Below are positions 9,208 through 18,371 of a stretch of DNA of 53,112 nucleotides, piece after piece. The stretch covers positions 1-53,112 of the forward strand of contig DUFD01000005.1 in the NCBI GenBank assembly GCA_011171075.1, given 5' to 3'. The translations under genes were made by a program, and so were the position numbers. The stretch's first letter is position 1. Each line of letters starts with the position of its first letter. This stretch comes from Dehalococcoidia bacterium (GTDB taxonomy: Bacteria; Chloroflexota; Dehalococcoidia; Dehalococcoidales; Fen-1064). The notes under the pieces were generated by a model that made no database searches, was not told the origin of the DNA, and saw nothing but the letters and a program-made list of their open reading frames with translations.

Positions 9208-9456
9208 ATGGTATCGAAAGAGGAACTAAAAAGTAAACTAGTGCGTCTTGAGGACGCGATAGGAGTAGTTATTGAACTATGGGAAGAAGCTGTCCAGGTT
9301 CAGGATGAGATAAACATAACTGATGATGAGTTTGTGGCGAGTTGGAAAACCATATGTGAGGTGGTTGACAGACTTGAGAGATTACGAGGACTGTTCATGG
9401 ATAAACATGCTGAAATAAAGGAGAGGATGCTCAAAATAGACCGTAGTAATATCTGA
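9208..9456 (+). CDS. Small helical (coiled-coil-like) protein, unknown function
   Basis: About 82 residues, rich in charged and aliphatic residues in a heptad-like pattern (MVSKEELKSKLVRLEDA...). It has no cysteines and no membrane segment. GTGGGAGGT is spaced 8 nt before ATG 9208; a GTG at 9199 overlaps that ribosome binding site and is less likely. The gene lies 12 nt before the next one and shares its predicted promoter, so the two are probably co-expressed. I do not recognise the family. The real-gene call rests on the promoter, the ribosome binding site and the tight spacing. Confidence 0.55.
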   Translation: MVSKEELKSKLVRLEDAIGVVIELWEEAVQVQDEINITDDEFVASWKTICEVVDRLERLRGLFMDKHAEIKERMLKIDRSNI

Positions 9457-9468
9457 GTTTAAGAGGAA

Positions 9469-10479
9469 ATGGCGAGCTGGAAAGACAAACTAAATGGAGA
9501 CCCGGTTCCATGGCTGCTGGAGAATGACAGGAGCCAGCCGGCCATCCGCTATTATACGTTGCGGGATATCCTCGGCCGGGCCGAGAACGATAAAGAAGTC
9601 AAAGCTGCTAAGGCGGCTATCATGACTAGCGGACCGGTGCCGGTAATCCTGGAGGGATACTGGGACAAGCCAGGATTCAGTTTCAGGCCCAAATACCGCA
9701 GGACGGAACATACTATCATTCATATGGCGCAGCTCGGTGCCGACGGAGCTGACCCGCGTATTCGCGCCGGCTGCGAAATCCTGCTCTCCCAATACATCGA
9801 CAGCAATGGTGGTCTTTCATTTACCGGCACACCTTCGGATTTCAAGCATTGCCATGCGGGTATTATGGGAGCGGCTCTGATAGACTTCGGCTGGCTTAAC
9901 GACCGACGCTTGCAGAGAGCAATGGAATGGCTGGCGCAGACTATTACCGGAGAAGGAGTGGCTGACGCATCGAACCGCGATACAAACAGACATTACTATA
10001 AGTCCAGGAATTTAGCTCCTTTATTCGTCTGTGCCCGGAATGGTAATTTGCCATGCGCCTGGGGAGCAATCAAGGCGATGCTCGCCCTGAGCAAGGTACC
10101 ACCGGCGCAGCGGACCAGAAATATGCATGAGGCTATCAAACTGGGTGTGGACTTTCTCCTGAGCCGTGACCCGGCAGTCGCCGATTACCCCTTTAGCAGC
10201 GGGAACAGGCCCAGCTCTAGGTGGTTCACGTTCTTCTATCCCCTCGGCACCAGCGCCGATATACTTCAGAACCTGGAGGTCCTGACAGCGCTCGGGCAAG
10301 CCCAAAATCCCAGATTAGTCAACGCATTAGCTCTGGTCATCAGCAAGCAAGACCAACAAGGGCGCTGGTTACTGGAACATACCTACGTGGGCATACAAGA
10401 AAAGAAAAGGCAGCCCAGCAAGTGGATCACCTTAAGAGCTTTACGGGTATTGAAAGCGGCTTATCCTGAGCAAGGATAA
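9469..10479 (+). CDS. Alpha/alpha-toroid (prenyltransferase/squalene-cyclase-like) protein
   Basis: A 336-residue soluble protein composed of repeated helical hairpins: WLLENDRSQPAIRYYTLRDILG at the start, then about five units with the GW-, GGL- and QGRW-like turns seen in terpenoid-cyclase/prenyltransferase alpha-alpha toroids. The DxDD or QW catalytic motifs of true cyclases are not evident, so it is probably a binding or structural toroid rather than a cyclase. Homologues in Chloroflexota are, in my memory, often labelled 'nitrogen fixation protein NifH', which is a misannotation: there is no P-loop or NifH cysteine pair here. AAGAGGAA sits unusually close to the ATG. Function unknown. 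Confidence 0.6.
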   Translation: MASWKDKLNGDPVPWLLENDRSQPAIRYYTLRDILGRAENDKEVKAAKAAIMTSGPVPVILEGYWDKPGFSFRPKYRRTEHTIIHMAQLGADGADPRIRAGCEILLSQYIDSNGGLSFTGTPSDFKHCHAGIMGAALIDFGWLNDRRLQRAMEWLAQTITGEGVADASNRDTNRHYYKSRNLAPLFVCARNGNLPCAWGAIKAMLALSKVPPAQRTRNMHEAIKLGVDFLLSRDPAVADYPFSSGNRPSSRWFTFFYPLGTSADILQNLEVLTALGQAQNPRLVNALALVISKQDQQGRWLLEHTYVGIQEKKRQPSKWITLRALRVLKAAYPEQG

Positions 10480-10492
10480 TTTCCCCGCAGAA

Positions 10493-10545
10493 GCGAAAGT
10501 AGCAAGCGGATTCCTTGTAAAGTGCTTGCCACTTTTTACGTTATG
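10493..10545 (+). terminator. Direct-repeat copy 2, probable terminator of the toroid gene
   Basis: GCGAAAGTAGCAAGCGGATTC (10493-10513) repeats 9051-9071. Its AAGTAGCAAGC arm can pair with GCTTGCCACTT (one mismatch), followed by TTTTT. It lies 14 nt after the stop of the toroid gene. Confidence 0.65.
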
Positions 10546-10560
10546 CCATAGATATAGGTA

Positions 10561-10636
10561 TGGAGCGGGAGACGGGACTCGAACCCGCGACAACCTGCTT
10601 GGAAGGCAGGGACTCTGCCAACTGAGTTACTCCCGC
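10561..10636 (-). tRNA. tRNA-Gly(TCC)
   Basis: 76 nt with encoded CCA (TGG at 10561-10563 on the plus strand). The acceptor GCGGGAG pairs with CTCCCGC. The anticodon loop is CTTCCAA, with stem CTGC/GCAG, giving anticodon TCC. The T-loop GTTCGAGTC is canonical. Confidence 0.97.
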
Positions 10637-10971
10637 TAGCCTAGTGCTCTAATTCTAGCCCTCAATACCTCTTTCTGTCAAAACGCGTCCTGCTTGAGCC
10701 TGATACAGCAGTACATCTCCTGAACGAGTGCTCAGGGTTGACAAACGAGATTGCATATTTTAATATGTATATCGGGAATAATGCGCCATCATGAAGTACT
10801 CGCCTCAGGGCAAGCGGGATGTCTTGGTAGCAGGGGGGGGGATACTTTTTTCCCATATAATAAGACTCGCTGTTATTGTGCGTGCATTTTGCGCTCGGAA
10901 TGACTTAGCGGAATGGTCACCGGTGCGCTTTGGGTAACCAATACTGCTGAAAGGGGGTACTTGAGGTACTA
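10637..10971. other. Non-coding gap and long fdh leader
   Basis: This 335-nt stretch lies between tRNA-Gly and fdhA. It holds a near-consensus promoter (10738-10766), a run of nine G (10833-10841) and about 200 nt of predicted 5' leader. I found no convincing ORF and could not match a known riboswitch by eye. Confidence 0.6.
10738..10766 (+). promoter_or_regulatory. Near-consensus sigma-70 promoter of the formate dehydrogenase operon
   Basis: TTGACA (10738-10743), a 17-nt spacer and TAATAT (10761-10766). The predicted start is near 10773, leaving about 200 nt of untranslated leader before fdhA. Confidence 0.75.
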
Positions 10972-13900
10972 ATGGAACTGAACCGAAGGGAATTCCTGAA
11001 AGCCTCAGGGGCAGGAGTTGGCGGTATTTTTCTACTGGGCGCCCTGAATCCAGACATTGCCCTCGCCAGAACCGTCAATATACCTCCCCTAAAGAGGAAA
11101 GTCACAGAAACAACCACCATCTGTTGCTACTGCGCGGTCGGCTGTGGGGCCGTTGTAGCAACCTATGAGGATGGCGCCATCAAAATAGAGGGCGATCCCG
11201 ACCATCCCATTAACGAAGGCACGCTATGCTCGAAAGGGCAGGCACTACCCCAGTTCCACACGGTTGATGGGGAGGATAATCCGAATCGCCTGACCAAACC
11301 ACTCTACCGTGCGGCCGGCGGTACTACATGGCAGGAGGTAGAATGGGACTGGGCACTTGATACCATAGCACAGAGGGTAAAAAAGACCAGAGATGATAAC
11401 TGGCTATCGACAATCAATGTCGGTGGCACAAACTACCCCGTGAACCGCACCGATGCCATTGCTAACTTCGGCGGTGGTGAGCTGGACAATGAGGAGTGCT
11501 ATCTCCTGGTCAAAATGGCCCGTGCCCTCGGGCTGGTGTATATTGAACATTGCGCCCGCATATGACATTCCGCTACTGTAGCGGCTCTGGTAGAGTCGTT
11601 TGGTAGGGGTGCAATGACCAACCACTGGATCGATATCAGAAATGCAGACCGCATCATGATTATCGGCTCCAATGCGGCAGAAAATCATCCCATCTCCTTC
11701 AAGTGGGTCACCAAAGCGCAAGAGCGCGGAGCGAAACTCATCAGTGTCGACCCACGCTTCACACGGACATCATCCAAGGCCGATATCTATGCCCCGATGA
11801 GGTCTGGTACAGACATCGCCTTCATTGGCGGCATGATAAGGTACATTCTGAACGATTTACAGCAGCTATCGCCGGCACAACGCGCTACCAAATACAACCT
11901 GACTTATATTACCCAGTACACAAATGCCGCTCTGATAGTAAACTCTAATTATAAGGGTCCTGGCGACAACGGGGACGGACTGTTCAGCGGATTTAGCGCC
12001 TCCAGCAGTGGCACTCCGGGCAGACTTGGAAGCTATGACAAGTCAACCTGGCAGTACGCAGATACTAACACCCCGGCCACAGACCCGACCCTGCTCAACA
12101 ACACCTGGACCGACTGGGACGACCTTAATCCGAAGTGTGTACTCAGATTACTGTGGGAGCACTACTCACGCTACACCCCGGAAATGGTCTCTTCCATCAC
12201 CGGATGCCCTGAGGCAGACTTCCTGAATGTTGCTGAAGCATACGCAGAATCGGGAGCAACGGGCAAGGCCGGTACCATAATGTACGCCATGGGCACCACG
12301 CAGCATACCTACGGGACCCAGAACGTCAGGAGCTATGCCGTTTTACAGCTTCTCCTGGGCAACATCGGAATCGCTGGTGGTGGTATTAACGCCCTGAGGG
12401 GAACATCCAACGTTCAGGGTTCCACCGACATGCTGCTGCTCTACCACCTGCTCCCCGGCTACCTCTATATGATTAACCACAACGAACAGACACTCGATGA
12501 CTACCTCGCCACCGCAAGGAAAGGGCGGGGTATCGTTACACCGCAGGGCCTGGCAGGAGACAAGAGCGCTGCCTGGTGGTGGTACAACGAGGATGACCCC
12601 AATAGTAAGAAGTACATCGTCAGCTTACTCAAGGCCTGGTACGGCGACAATGCCAGGGCATTCAACGACTTTGGCTTCAACTACCTGCCCAAGAAGACAT
12701 CAACCGATGACTACAGCCACATAGCCATTTTTGAGGCAGTAGCCGCGGGAATAATCAAGGGCATGATGGTCTGGGGCCAGAACCCGGCGGTGGGTGGACC
12801 CGACGCTGAAGGAGAACGCAAGGCCCTCGAGAAGCTTGACTGGCTGGTGGTAACCGACCTGTTTGAGACGGAGACAGCCGCCTTCTGGAAGCGGGACGGG
12901 GCCGATACGGCCAACATTGATACCGAGGTCTTCCTCTTGCCGGCAGCCTGCTCCTACGAGAAGCAGGGCAGCATCTCCAACAGCGGTCGCTGGGCACAGT
13001 GGCGCTATAAGGCTGTTGAGCCCATAGGCACAGCTAAACCGGACCTGGCCATCATAGACGAGCTTACGCTCAAGCTAAAGGAACTCTATGAGGCTGAGGG
13101 TGGTCCTCATGCCGCTGCCATAACCAGGCTCCACTGGGACTACCGCACCACGGGTGAATATGCCAATGAGGCCGACCCCAATGCGGTGGCCAAAGAGATA
13201 AATGGATACACGTGGGACACCGGGGAGGTGGTTACCAGCTTCACGGGACTCAAGAGTGATGGCTCCACCGTTTCGGGTAACTGGCTCTACTGCGGTATGT
13301 TCGCAGCTGATGGCCATAATAAAGCCAAGGACCGTGACCCTGTAGACGCAAGCCTGAACCAGATTGGGCTCTACTCCGGATGGACATGGTGCTGGCCGGT
13401 GAACAGGCGTATCATTTACAACAGGGCGTCAGTAGACTTTAACGGGCAGCCATGGGATAGCGAGCATCCAGTTATTAAGAGAGAAGCTGGTGCCTGGCTG
13501 GGCGATATCCCGGACGGACCCTGGCCGGCCATAAATGAGGCGGATACAGGCTCGAAATTCCTCCCCTTCATCATGCATAAGGAAGGAGTGGGGCACCTCT
13601 GGGGTCCTGGTGTTGCCGAAGGGCCCTTACCTGAAGCCTACGAGCCGTGGGAAAGCCCGCTGTCCGAGAACCTGATGACCGGTGTCACTGACACCGAGGC
13701 CAAGGGCACACCGGGATTCAACGACCCCTGCTGCTATGTCGGCGACCTGGATGGCATGAACCAGCGGGGGGCATCCGATGAGTATCCCTGCGTAGGTATG
13801 ACCTACCGGCTAACGGAACACTGGCAGGCTGGTCAGATGACCCGTAATCTCCCCTGGCTGGTTGAGCTACAACCACAGCCAATTGCCGAGATAGGCGAAG

Positions 13901-14187
13901 AACTGGCCAGAGACAGGGGCATCGAGAACGGTGACATCGTTGAGGTATCAACGGCCAGAGGCTCCATCCAGGCAGTGGCCGTTGTCACGAAACGTTTCCG
14001 CAGGCTAAGGATAGGAAACAAGGACGTTGACCAGGTAGGTGTACCATGGCACTGGGGTTACGTAGGTTACTCGACAGGCATCAGTCCCAACGGCAGTAGC
14101 GGCAATATCCTTACCCCCCACGTTGGTGATGCCAACACGACCATCCCTGAATACAAGACTTTCCTGTGCGATGTAAGGAGGGTATAG
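10972..14187 (+). CDS. fdhA: Formate dehydrogenase catalytic subunit, selenocysteine-containing
   Basis: A molybdopterin (Mo/W-bisMGD) formate dehydrogenase of 1071 residues, oxidising formate to CO2. The single frame is interrupted only by TGA at 11563-11565 in the context CARI-U-HSATVAAL...FGRGAMTNHW. This is exactly where FDH-N enzymes carry active-site selenocysteine, here Sec198. It is one CDS, not two. The N-terminus has a Tat signal (NRREFLK, then a hydrophobic stretch), so the enzyme acts outside the membrane. A [4Fe-4S] site follows: Cys51, Cys54, Cys58 and Cys86. The C-terminal MopB domain is intact. Start ATG 10972 follows TTGAGGT. It heads an operon with FdhB, an NrfD-like anchor and FdhE. 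Dehalococcoides FdhA/OmeA homologues are reported to lack Cys/Sec here, so this one resembles a genuine formate dehydrogenase. Confidence 0.95.
11563..11597 (+). promoter_or_regulatory. Selenocysteine TGA codon and candidate bacterial SECIS hairpin
   Basis: After TGA (11563-11565), the segment 11583-11597 folds as GGCTCT/AGAGTC with an apical GGT loop (11589-11591), the loop sequence recognised by SelB in known bacterial SECIS elements. The GGT lies 24-26 nt after the TGA, slightly farther than in E. coli fdhF. A second perfect hairpin (CCGCTA-CTG-TAGCGG, 11570-11584) overlaps it by two bases. The two may be alternative or stacked structures. Confidence 0.65.
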
Positions 14188-14188
14188 A

Positions 14189-14959
14189 ATGGCTGAAGCA
14201 ATACTGTACGACTCGACTAAATGCACGGCCTGCCGTGCTTGCCAAGTAGCCTGCAAACAGTGGAACGAATTAGAAGCCGAAGAGACCACTAACCGTGGTA
14301 CTTATGAGAATCCACCCGAACTCTCAGCATCGACCTGGAATAAGATAAAGTTTACCGAATTAGAACTGAATGGGGAGTTCAAATGGATTTTCACACGCCT
14401 CGCCTGCATGCACTGCGAGGAAGCCAGTTGCCAGAATGTCTGCCCCACCGGGGCTATCTCCAAGACTGATGAGGGATTCGTGCTCATTGACCAGAAGTGG
14501 TGCATTGGCTGCGGCTACTGTGTCCAGGCCTGCCCATACGAGGTCCCGCATAAGGACGAACACACCGGCACGGCCCGGAAGTGCACCTCGTGTGCCGACC
14601 GCACGTCCAATGACTTGAAACCTGCCTGTGTCACAACCTGCCCGACCGGCGCCCTGACATACGGTGACCGCAGTAGTCTGCTTTCAGATGCTGAACAACG
14701 GGTCGCCGCACTCGGGGGTAGCGCTACTCTTTACGGTGAAAACGAACTCGGCGGTCTTCATGCACTCTATATCCTGGAGGATTCACCGGAGGTATACGGA
14801 CTACCCGCCGAACCACAGGTAGCCACCAAGAACTCCATCGGTCAGTGGCTGAGTGGACTTATAACCGCCGGACTAATCACTGCTTTGCCCTTCTGGTTCA
14901 TCTTTAGGCGGAAGGACCAGATTGCTGTTGGAGACGCTAACGAAGGAGGTGCAAAGTGA
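14189..14959 (+). CDS. fdhB: Formate dehydrogenase iron-sulfur subunit
   Basis: A 256-residue ferredoxin-like electron-transfer subunit. It has four cysteine clusters of the FdnH/DmsB type: CTACRACQVACK near residue 11, then CMHCEEASCQNVCP, CIGCGYCVQACP, and the CTSCADR...CVTTCP group. These should bind four [4Fe-4S] clusters leading from FdhA to the membrane subunit. A C-terminal hydrophobic segment (about 217-238, IGQWLSGLITAGLITALPFW) could anchor it in the membrane, as in FdnH. It has no export signal of its own, so it would be carried out by FdhA's Tat signal. It starts 1 nt after the fdhA stop and overlaps the next gene by 4 nt (GTGA), so the three are translationally coupled. Confidence 0.94.
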   Translation: MAEAILYDSTKCTACRACQVACKQWNELEAEETTNRGTYENPPELSASTWNKIKFTELELNGEFKWIFTRLACMHCEEASCQNVCPTGAISKTDEGFVLIDQKWCIGCGYCVQACPYEVPHKDEHTGTARKCTSCADRTSNDLKPACVTTCPTGALTYGDRSSLLSDAEQRVAALGGSATLYGENELGGLHALYILEDSPEVYGLPAEPQVATKNSIGQWLSGLITAGLITALPFWFIFRRKDQIAVGDANEGGAK

Positions 14960-15897
14960 CCTGGACTGCACTAATTTGGATCTACCTCTGGCTGGCCGGA
15001 ATGGCTGGTGGCGCCTTCCTTGCCGCGAAGGCGGTGGGGCGCTTCTCAGGTAGCAAAGACGACTCTTTATTGCGGTTAGCAACCTGGCTAGGTTTGCCTT
15101 TAGCTATTCTCGGAGTACTACTACTCATCTTCGAGCTGGGGACACCACTCTGGTTCTGGCACCTGTTCACCCAGTTTGACTTCACGTCACCGATGTCCAT
15201 GGGCACCTGGATTCTGATAGTCTGGGTAATACTCGGTGTCACCATGCTGGCCACCTGGTGGCTCGAGGGCAAGGTCAGTCAGGAAGCCGCTGCCAGCCTG
15301 GCAAGTCTGAGAAAACTCATTAGCAGAATCAATATATTCTTCTCGGCGGCGCTAATTGCCTACACCGGTGTGCTTCTGGCCGTCAGCAGCCAGTCTTTGT
15401 GGGCGGGTACAATCCTGCTACCAGCCCTCTTCGTGGTCTCGGCGGTCTCCACCGGAGTAGCCGCCCTTGTCTTGGCTGCGCTGGGTCTCAACGCTATCGC
15501 TGATAGCGGTATGGCCGAAATAAAACTTGCCATTAACCAGATATTTGGCTCAACTGAATGGAAGACCCCTAAAGAAATGATTGTACGGCTAGCTGAAGCC
15601 GATGCTGCCGTCATTGTATTAGAGATAGCAGTTATGATAGGCTACGTTATCTGGCTGGCCACTTCCACTGCTGGTAGTGACGCACTGGGCGTCATTACCA
15701 CCGGCTCAATGGCAGCACCATTCTGGGTAGGGGTTGTCCTCCTTGCCCTGCTCATCCCGTTTGGCCTCGACCTCACCATCCGTAACAAGGCTGCAGAGGC
15801 CAAAGGCGTGATGATGACCATAGTAACCTCCTCACTCTGTGTAATAGTGGGTGGTCTCATTCTACGCTGGGTAATAACGTCAGGAGGACAACTGTAG
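14956..15897 (+). CDS. NrfD/PsrC-type membrane anchor subunit
   Basis: A 313-residue integral membrane protein with about eight to nine hydrophobic helices, starting TWTALIWIYLWLAGMAGGAFLA. It is of the NrfD/PsrC (polysulfide reductase membrane subunit) type rather than the diheme cytochrome b of E. coli FdnI. It has no haem-ligating His pattern. It should exchange electrons between FdhB and menaquinone; related NrfD proteins (OmeB) anchor the Dehalococcoides respiratory complex. The start is GTG 14956, overlapping the fdhB stop, with AAGGAGGTGC as ribosome binding site. Whether it pumps protons is not deducible. Confidence 0.88.
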   Translation: MTWTALIWIYLWLAGMAGGAFLAAKAVGRFSGSKDDSLLRLATWLGLPLAILGVLLLIFELGTPLWFWHLFTQFDFTSPMSMGTWILIVWVILGVTMLATWWLEGKVSQEAAASLASLRKLISRINIFFSAALIAYTGVLLAVSSQSLWAGTILLPALFVVSAVSTGVAALVLAALGLNAIADSGMAEIKLAINQIFGSTEWKTPKEMIVRLAEADAAVIVLEIAVMIGYVIWLATSTAGSDALGVITTGSMAAPFWVGVVLLALLIPFGLDLTIRNKAAEAKGVMMTIVTSSLCVIVGGLILRWVITSGGQL

Positions 15898-15939
15898 TAG
15901 ATTAAGATTCCTTACGGGGATTGGTAGGAGGCTACGGGT

Positions 15940-16764
15940 ATGACGAGCGGTAGGATTCTAGACAGACTTGACGCAATGGAAAAAGTAGAGGGCTCGTTAC
16001 CCCGGTTGCTGGAGTTCTACCGGAAACTTATTCAGATTCAAACCAGGGTTGGGCGGGAACTAAACAAGCCCAACCCTGGTCTTTCCGCCGAAGCAATTCA
16101 CCAGCGGACAGCCGAGGGTAAGGCACTGATTACTGCCAGCAATTTTACCTATGATTTACGCCTGTTACAGGGCACCTTTCGAGAAACTGCTGCCCTTTTC
16201 GGTGAGTACGCGGACCTCTTCAACAGCACCTCAGAAGAATTCAGTAAACTGGCCGAAACAGACCTCACCCCGGACTCTATTGAGGCCTGGTATAACGGAG
16301 AACCCCTGCCTTACAGCGGCGAGGTCAACCAGACCCTTCTGAAAGAACTGATTCACGCAGCTATCAAGCCTTTTCTGGTCAGCTATACCAGTGTCTTGAT
16401 TGACTCTGTTGAACAGGAGCGCTGGCGCCGGGGCCACTGTCCCATCTGCGGAGGTAATCCCGACTTCTCTTTTCTGGAAAAGGAAAACGGGGCCAGGTGG
16501 CTGTTATGCTCACGATGCGATACTGAATGGCTCTTTCAACGCCTTAAGTGTCCGTACTGCGATAACACCGACCAGCAGACGCTATCTTACTACACAAGTG
16601 ATGAAGGGATGTACCGGCTCTACGTATGCGATAACTGCAAGCACTACCTTAAGGCCATTGACCTGAGAAATCCCGGGGCGAATGCACTCATTCCTCTGGA
16701 GCGCCTGCTTACCCTGGAGATTGATGCCCAGGCGCGTGATTATGGCTATTCTCCTTGCGAATGA
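15940..16764 (+). CDS. fdhE: Formate dehydrogenase accessory protein FdhE
   Basis: A 274-residue cytoplasmic maturation factor. The N-terminal half is helical. The C-terminal half carries the rubredoxin-like cysteine pairs CPICGG, CSRCD, CPYCDN and CDNCKHYLKAID, the FdhE hallmark. FdhE is needed for formation of active Tat-exported respiratory formate dehydrogenase in enterobacteria and binds iron through these cysteines. It follows the NrfD gene by 42 nt with a TAGGAGG ribosome binding site, so it is probably the last gene of the fdh operon. Confidence 0.93.
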   Translation: MTSGRILDRLDAMEKVEGSLPRLLEFYRKLIQIQTRVGRELNKPNPGLSAEAIHQRTAEGKALITASNFTYDLRLLQGTFRETAALFGEYADLFNSTSEEFSKLAETDLTPDSIEAWYNGEPLPYSGEVNQTLLKELIHAAIKPFLVSYTSVLIDSVEQERWRRGHCPICGGNPDFSFLEKENGARWLLCSRCDTEWLFQRLKCPYCDNTDQQTLSYYTSDEGMYRLYVCDNCKHYLKAIDLRNPGANALIPLERLLTLEIDAQARDYGYSPCE

Positions 16765-16885
16765 GCCCGTGGCGGTGGACGGTTTCTAATTAATATCCCC
16801 ATAATCTTAGATATCCCGGCTACTTATTGTCCTCCAACAAGTATTAACATATAATTCAGAAGCAAACGACCGTTCACCTAATGAC

Positions 16886-16914
16886 TGGTCAAGAAAGCTT
16901 AATAGAGGTATAAT
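16886..16914 (+). promoter_or_regulatory. Possible promoter of the tat genes
   Basis: A consensus -10 TATAAT (16909-16914) with a weak -35 TGGTCA (16886-16891) at 17 nt, about 35 nt before tatA. The rest of the 184-nt gap shows nothing recognisable. Confidence 0.4.
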
Positions 16915-16948
16915 AAATAAGCAACACGTGAAGCAGGAGGCAAAATAG

Positions 16949-17182
16949 ATGTTTAGACCCGGACCGTTGGAAATCGGCCTTATAGTATTCATAGTCCTGA
17001 TTCTCTTCGGCGCTGGCAAGCTTCCTCAGGTTGGTGCCTCGCTGGGAAAAGGAATACGCGCCTTCAGGAGGGGACAGAGCGGGGAAGATGAAGCTGATGA
17101 GGAAGAGGAAGAAGTCGAAGTCGTCAAACCGGCTCGCAAGAAGGCAACCAGGCTAAAGAAGGCAGCCAGTAAGAAAAGCTAA
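16949..17182 (+). CDS. tatA: Twin-arginine translocase subunit TatA
   Basis: 77 residues: a short N-terminal hydrophobic helix ([23 protein letters not shown]), the FGxxKLP hinge typical of TatA, an amphipathic helix ([13 protein letters not shown]) and a highly acidic then basic tail. TatA oligomerises to form the protein-conducting part of the Tat system for folded proteins. GCAGGAGG precedes ATG 16949. Lying next to the Tat-exported formate dehydrogenase, it suggests that enzyme is a main client. Confidence 0.92.
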   Translation: MFRPGPLEIGLIVFIVLILFGAGKLPQVGASLGKGIRAFRRGQSGEDEADEEEEEVEVVKPARKKATRLKKAASKKS

Positions 17183-17262
17183 ACTACCGTTCTCCCTTCC
17201 ACCTGTAGACTCAAAACACTCCCCCCTGGAAGTAGCATAACACACCCTGGTGGATATATACG

Positions 17263-17514
17263 ATGGACTTCATGTCGATTGGTTCCTCGGAAATACTGAT
17301 GATTATCCTGGTGGCCATTCTCGTGGTAGGGCCAAACCGTATCGTCGGGATAGCACGCACCATGGGTAATATCATGCGTACCATAAGGAAGACCACTGCC
17401 GAGTTGACCACTGCCGTCACCAAAGAGATAGAACTCGAAGAAAAGGATAAACAGCCACCGGTAGACCGGGAAAATAAGGAGAAACCTCCGGCTGACAAGG
17501 CATCCAAACCATAG
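17263..17514 (+). CDS. TatB-like (second TatA/B family) subunit
   Basis: 83 residues with one N-terminal membrane helix (SSEILMIILVAILVVGPNRIV). The GPxR hinge is more like TatB than TatA. An amphipathic helix (GIARTMGNIMRTIRKTTAEL) and a charged tail rich in Pro, Glu and Lys follow. TatB acts with TatC as signal-peptide receptor. The TatA/B families intergrade, so 'TatB-like' is a best guess from the hinge and from its position between tatA and tatC. The ribosome binding site is weak, and an in-frame ATG at 17272 is an alternative start. Confidence 0.8.
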   Translation: MDFMSIGSSEILMIILVAILVVGPNRIVGIARTMGNIMRTIRKTTAELTTAVTKEIELEEKDKQPPVDRENKEKPPADKASKP

Positions 17515-17546
17515 CCAGTACCGCTGGATATGAACACCACATCGCA

Positions 17547-18296
17547 ATGAGTGATGAAAAGAAAACGGGCATCCTCGACCATCTCAGAGAGCTACGAAAG
17601 CGCCTCCTCTGGAGTGTCCTTACCGTAGTAATCGCCTCCTTCGTCTGTTTCTTCTTTGTCGAGGACATACTGGATATCCTTAAGGTCCCCGCTGGTAACA
17701 TAGACCTCTATGTTATTGAGATGACTGAGGGTTTTACCAGCTCAATGCGCATCGCTATTATGGCCGGTATCATAGTATCGATGCCAGTCCTTATATACCA
17801 GTTTCTGATGTTCGTTATCCCGGCACTGACACGTCAGGAGAGAAAAGCCGTCTACATCATTATGCCGGTCATCACTTTGATGTTCGTCGGCGGCATACTC
17901 TTCGGCTATTTCTACCTGATACCACCGGCCACCAAGTTCCTGCTGGATTTCAGTGAACTGGTCGGCGCGATACCAGAAATACGGTTAAGCGACTACATTA
18001 ACGTCGTCACGCGACTACTCATAGCGATAGGCATCCTCTTTGAATTGCCGGTGTTGACCACTTTCCTTGCCAGGATGGGCATAATCACCTCCCATTGGCT
18101 GGCCAGCCGCCGGCGGATAATGATTATCTTCTCCTTCGTGCTGGCGGCCATCATCACGCCGACCTTCGATGCCGTTAACCAGAGCATCGTTGCCGGGACA
18201 ATGATAGTCCTCTACGAGATAAGCATCTGGCTGGCCTGGCTGGTCCAGAAGAGACGACAGGAACCGACCGCAGAGGAAGACCCCGAATCACAGTAA
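17547..18296 (+). CDS. tatC: Twin-arginine translocase subunit TatC
   Basis: A 249-residue polytopic protein with about six helices and the TatC signatures: ILDHLRELRKRLLWS at the cytoplasmic N-terminus, a Glu-containing second segment, and LPVLTTFLARMGIITSHWLASRRR toward the fourth and fifth helices. It recognises the RR motif of Tat signal peptides. It lies 32 nt after the TatB-like gene. The ribosome binding site is poor; translation is probably coupled to upstream genes. Confidence 0.95.
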   Translation: MSDEKKTGILDHLRELRKRLLWSVLTVVIASFVCFFFVEDILDILKVPAGNIDLYVIEMTEGFTSSMRIAIMAGIIVSMPVLIYQFLMFVIPALTRQERKAVYIIMPVITLMFVGGILFGYFYLIPPATKFLLDFSELVGAIPEIRLSDYINVVTRLLIAIGILFELPVLTTFLARMGIITSHWLASRRRIMIIFSFVLAAIITPTFDAVNQSIVAGTMIVLYEISIWLAWLVQKRRQEPTAEEDPESQ

Positions 18297-18323
18297 CCAT
18301 GGCGCACTCTGCATGACACTGCT

Positions 18324-18353
18324 TTGCGTGTTGCAGGCTAACTGCGATATACT
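18324..18353 (+). promoter_or_regulatory. Predicted sigma-70 promoter of tRNA-Sec
   Basis: TTGCGT (18324-18329), an 18-nt spacer and TATACT (18348-18353), 18 nt before the tRNA-Sec 5' end. Confidence 0.55.
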
Positions 18354-18371
18354 AACTAAGCTGCATTGAAA

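Noticed and set aside
9469-10479. NifH (nitrogenase iron protein)
   Set aside because: No P-loop and no NifH cysteines; the sequence is an alpha/alpha-toroid repeat.
10972-14187. Two separate genes or a frameshift/nonsense pseudogene at fdhA
   Set aside because: The frame is the same on both sides of TGA 11563, the flanking residues match the FDH Sec motif, and tRNA-Sec, SelA and SelB are nearby.
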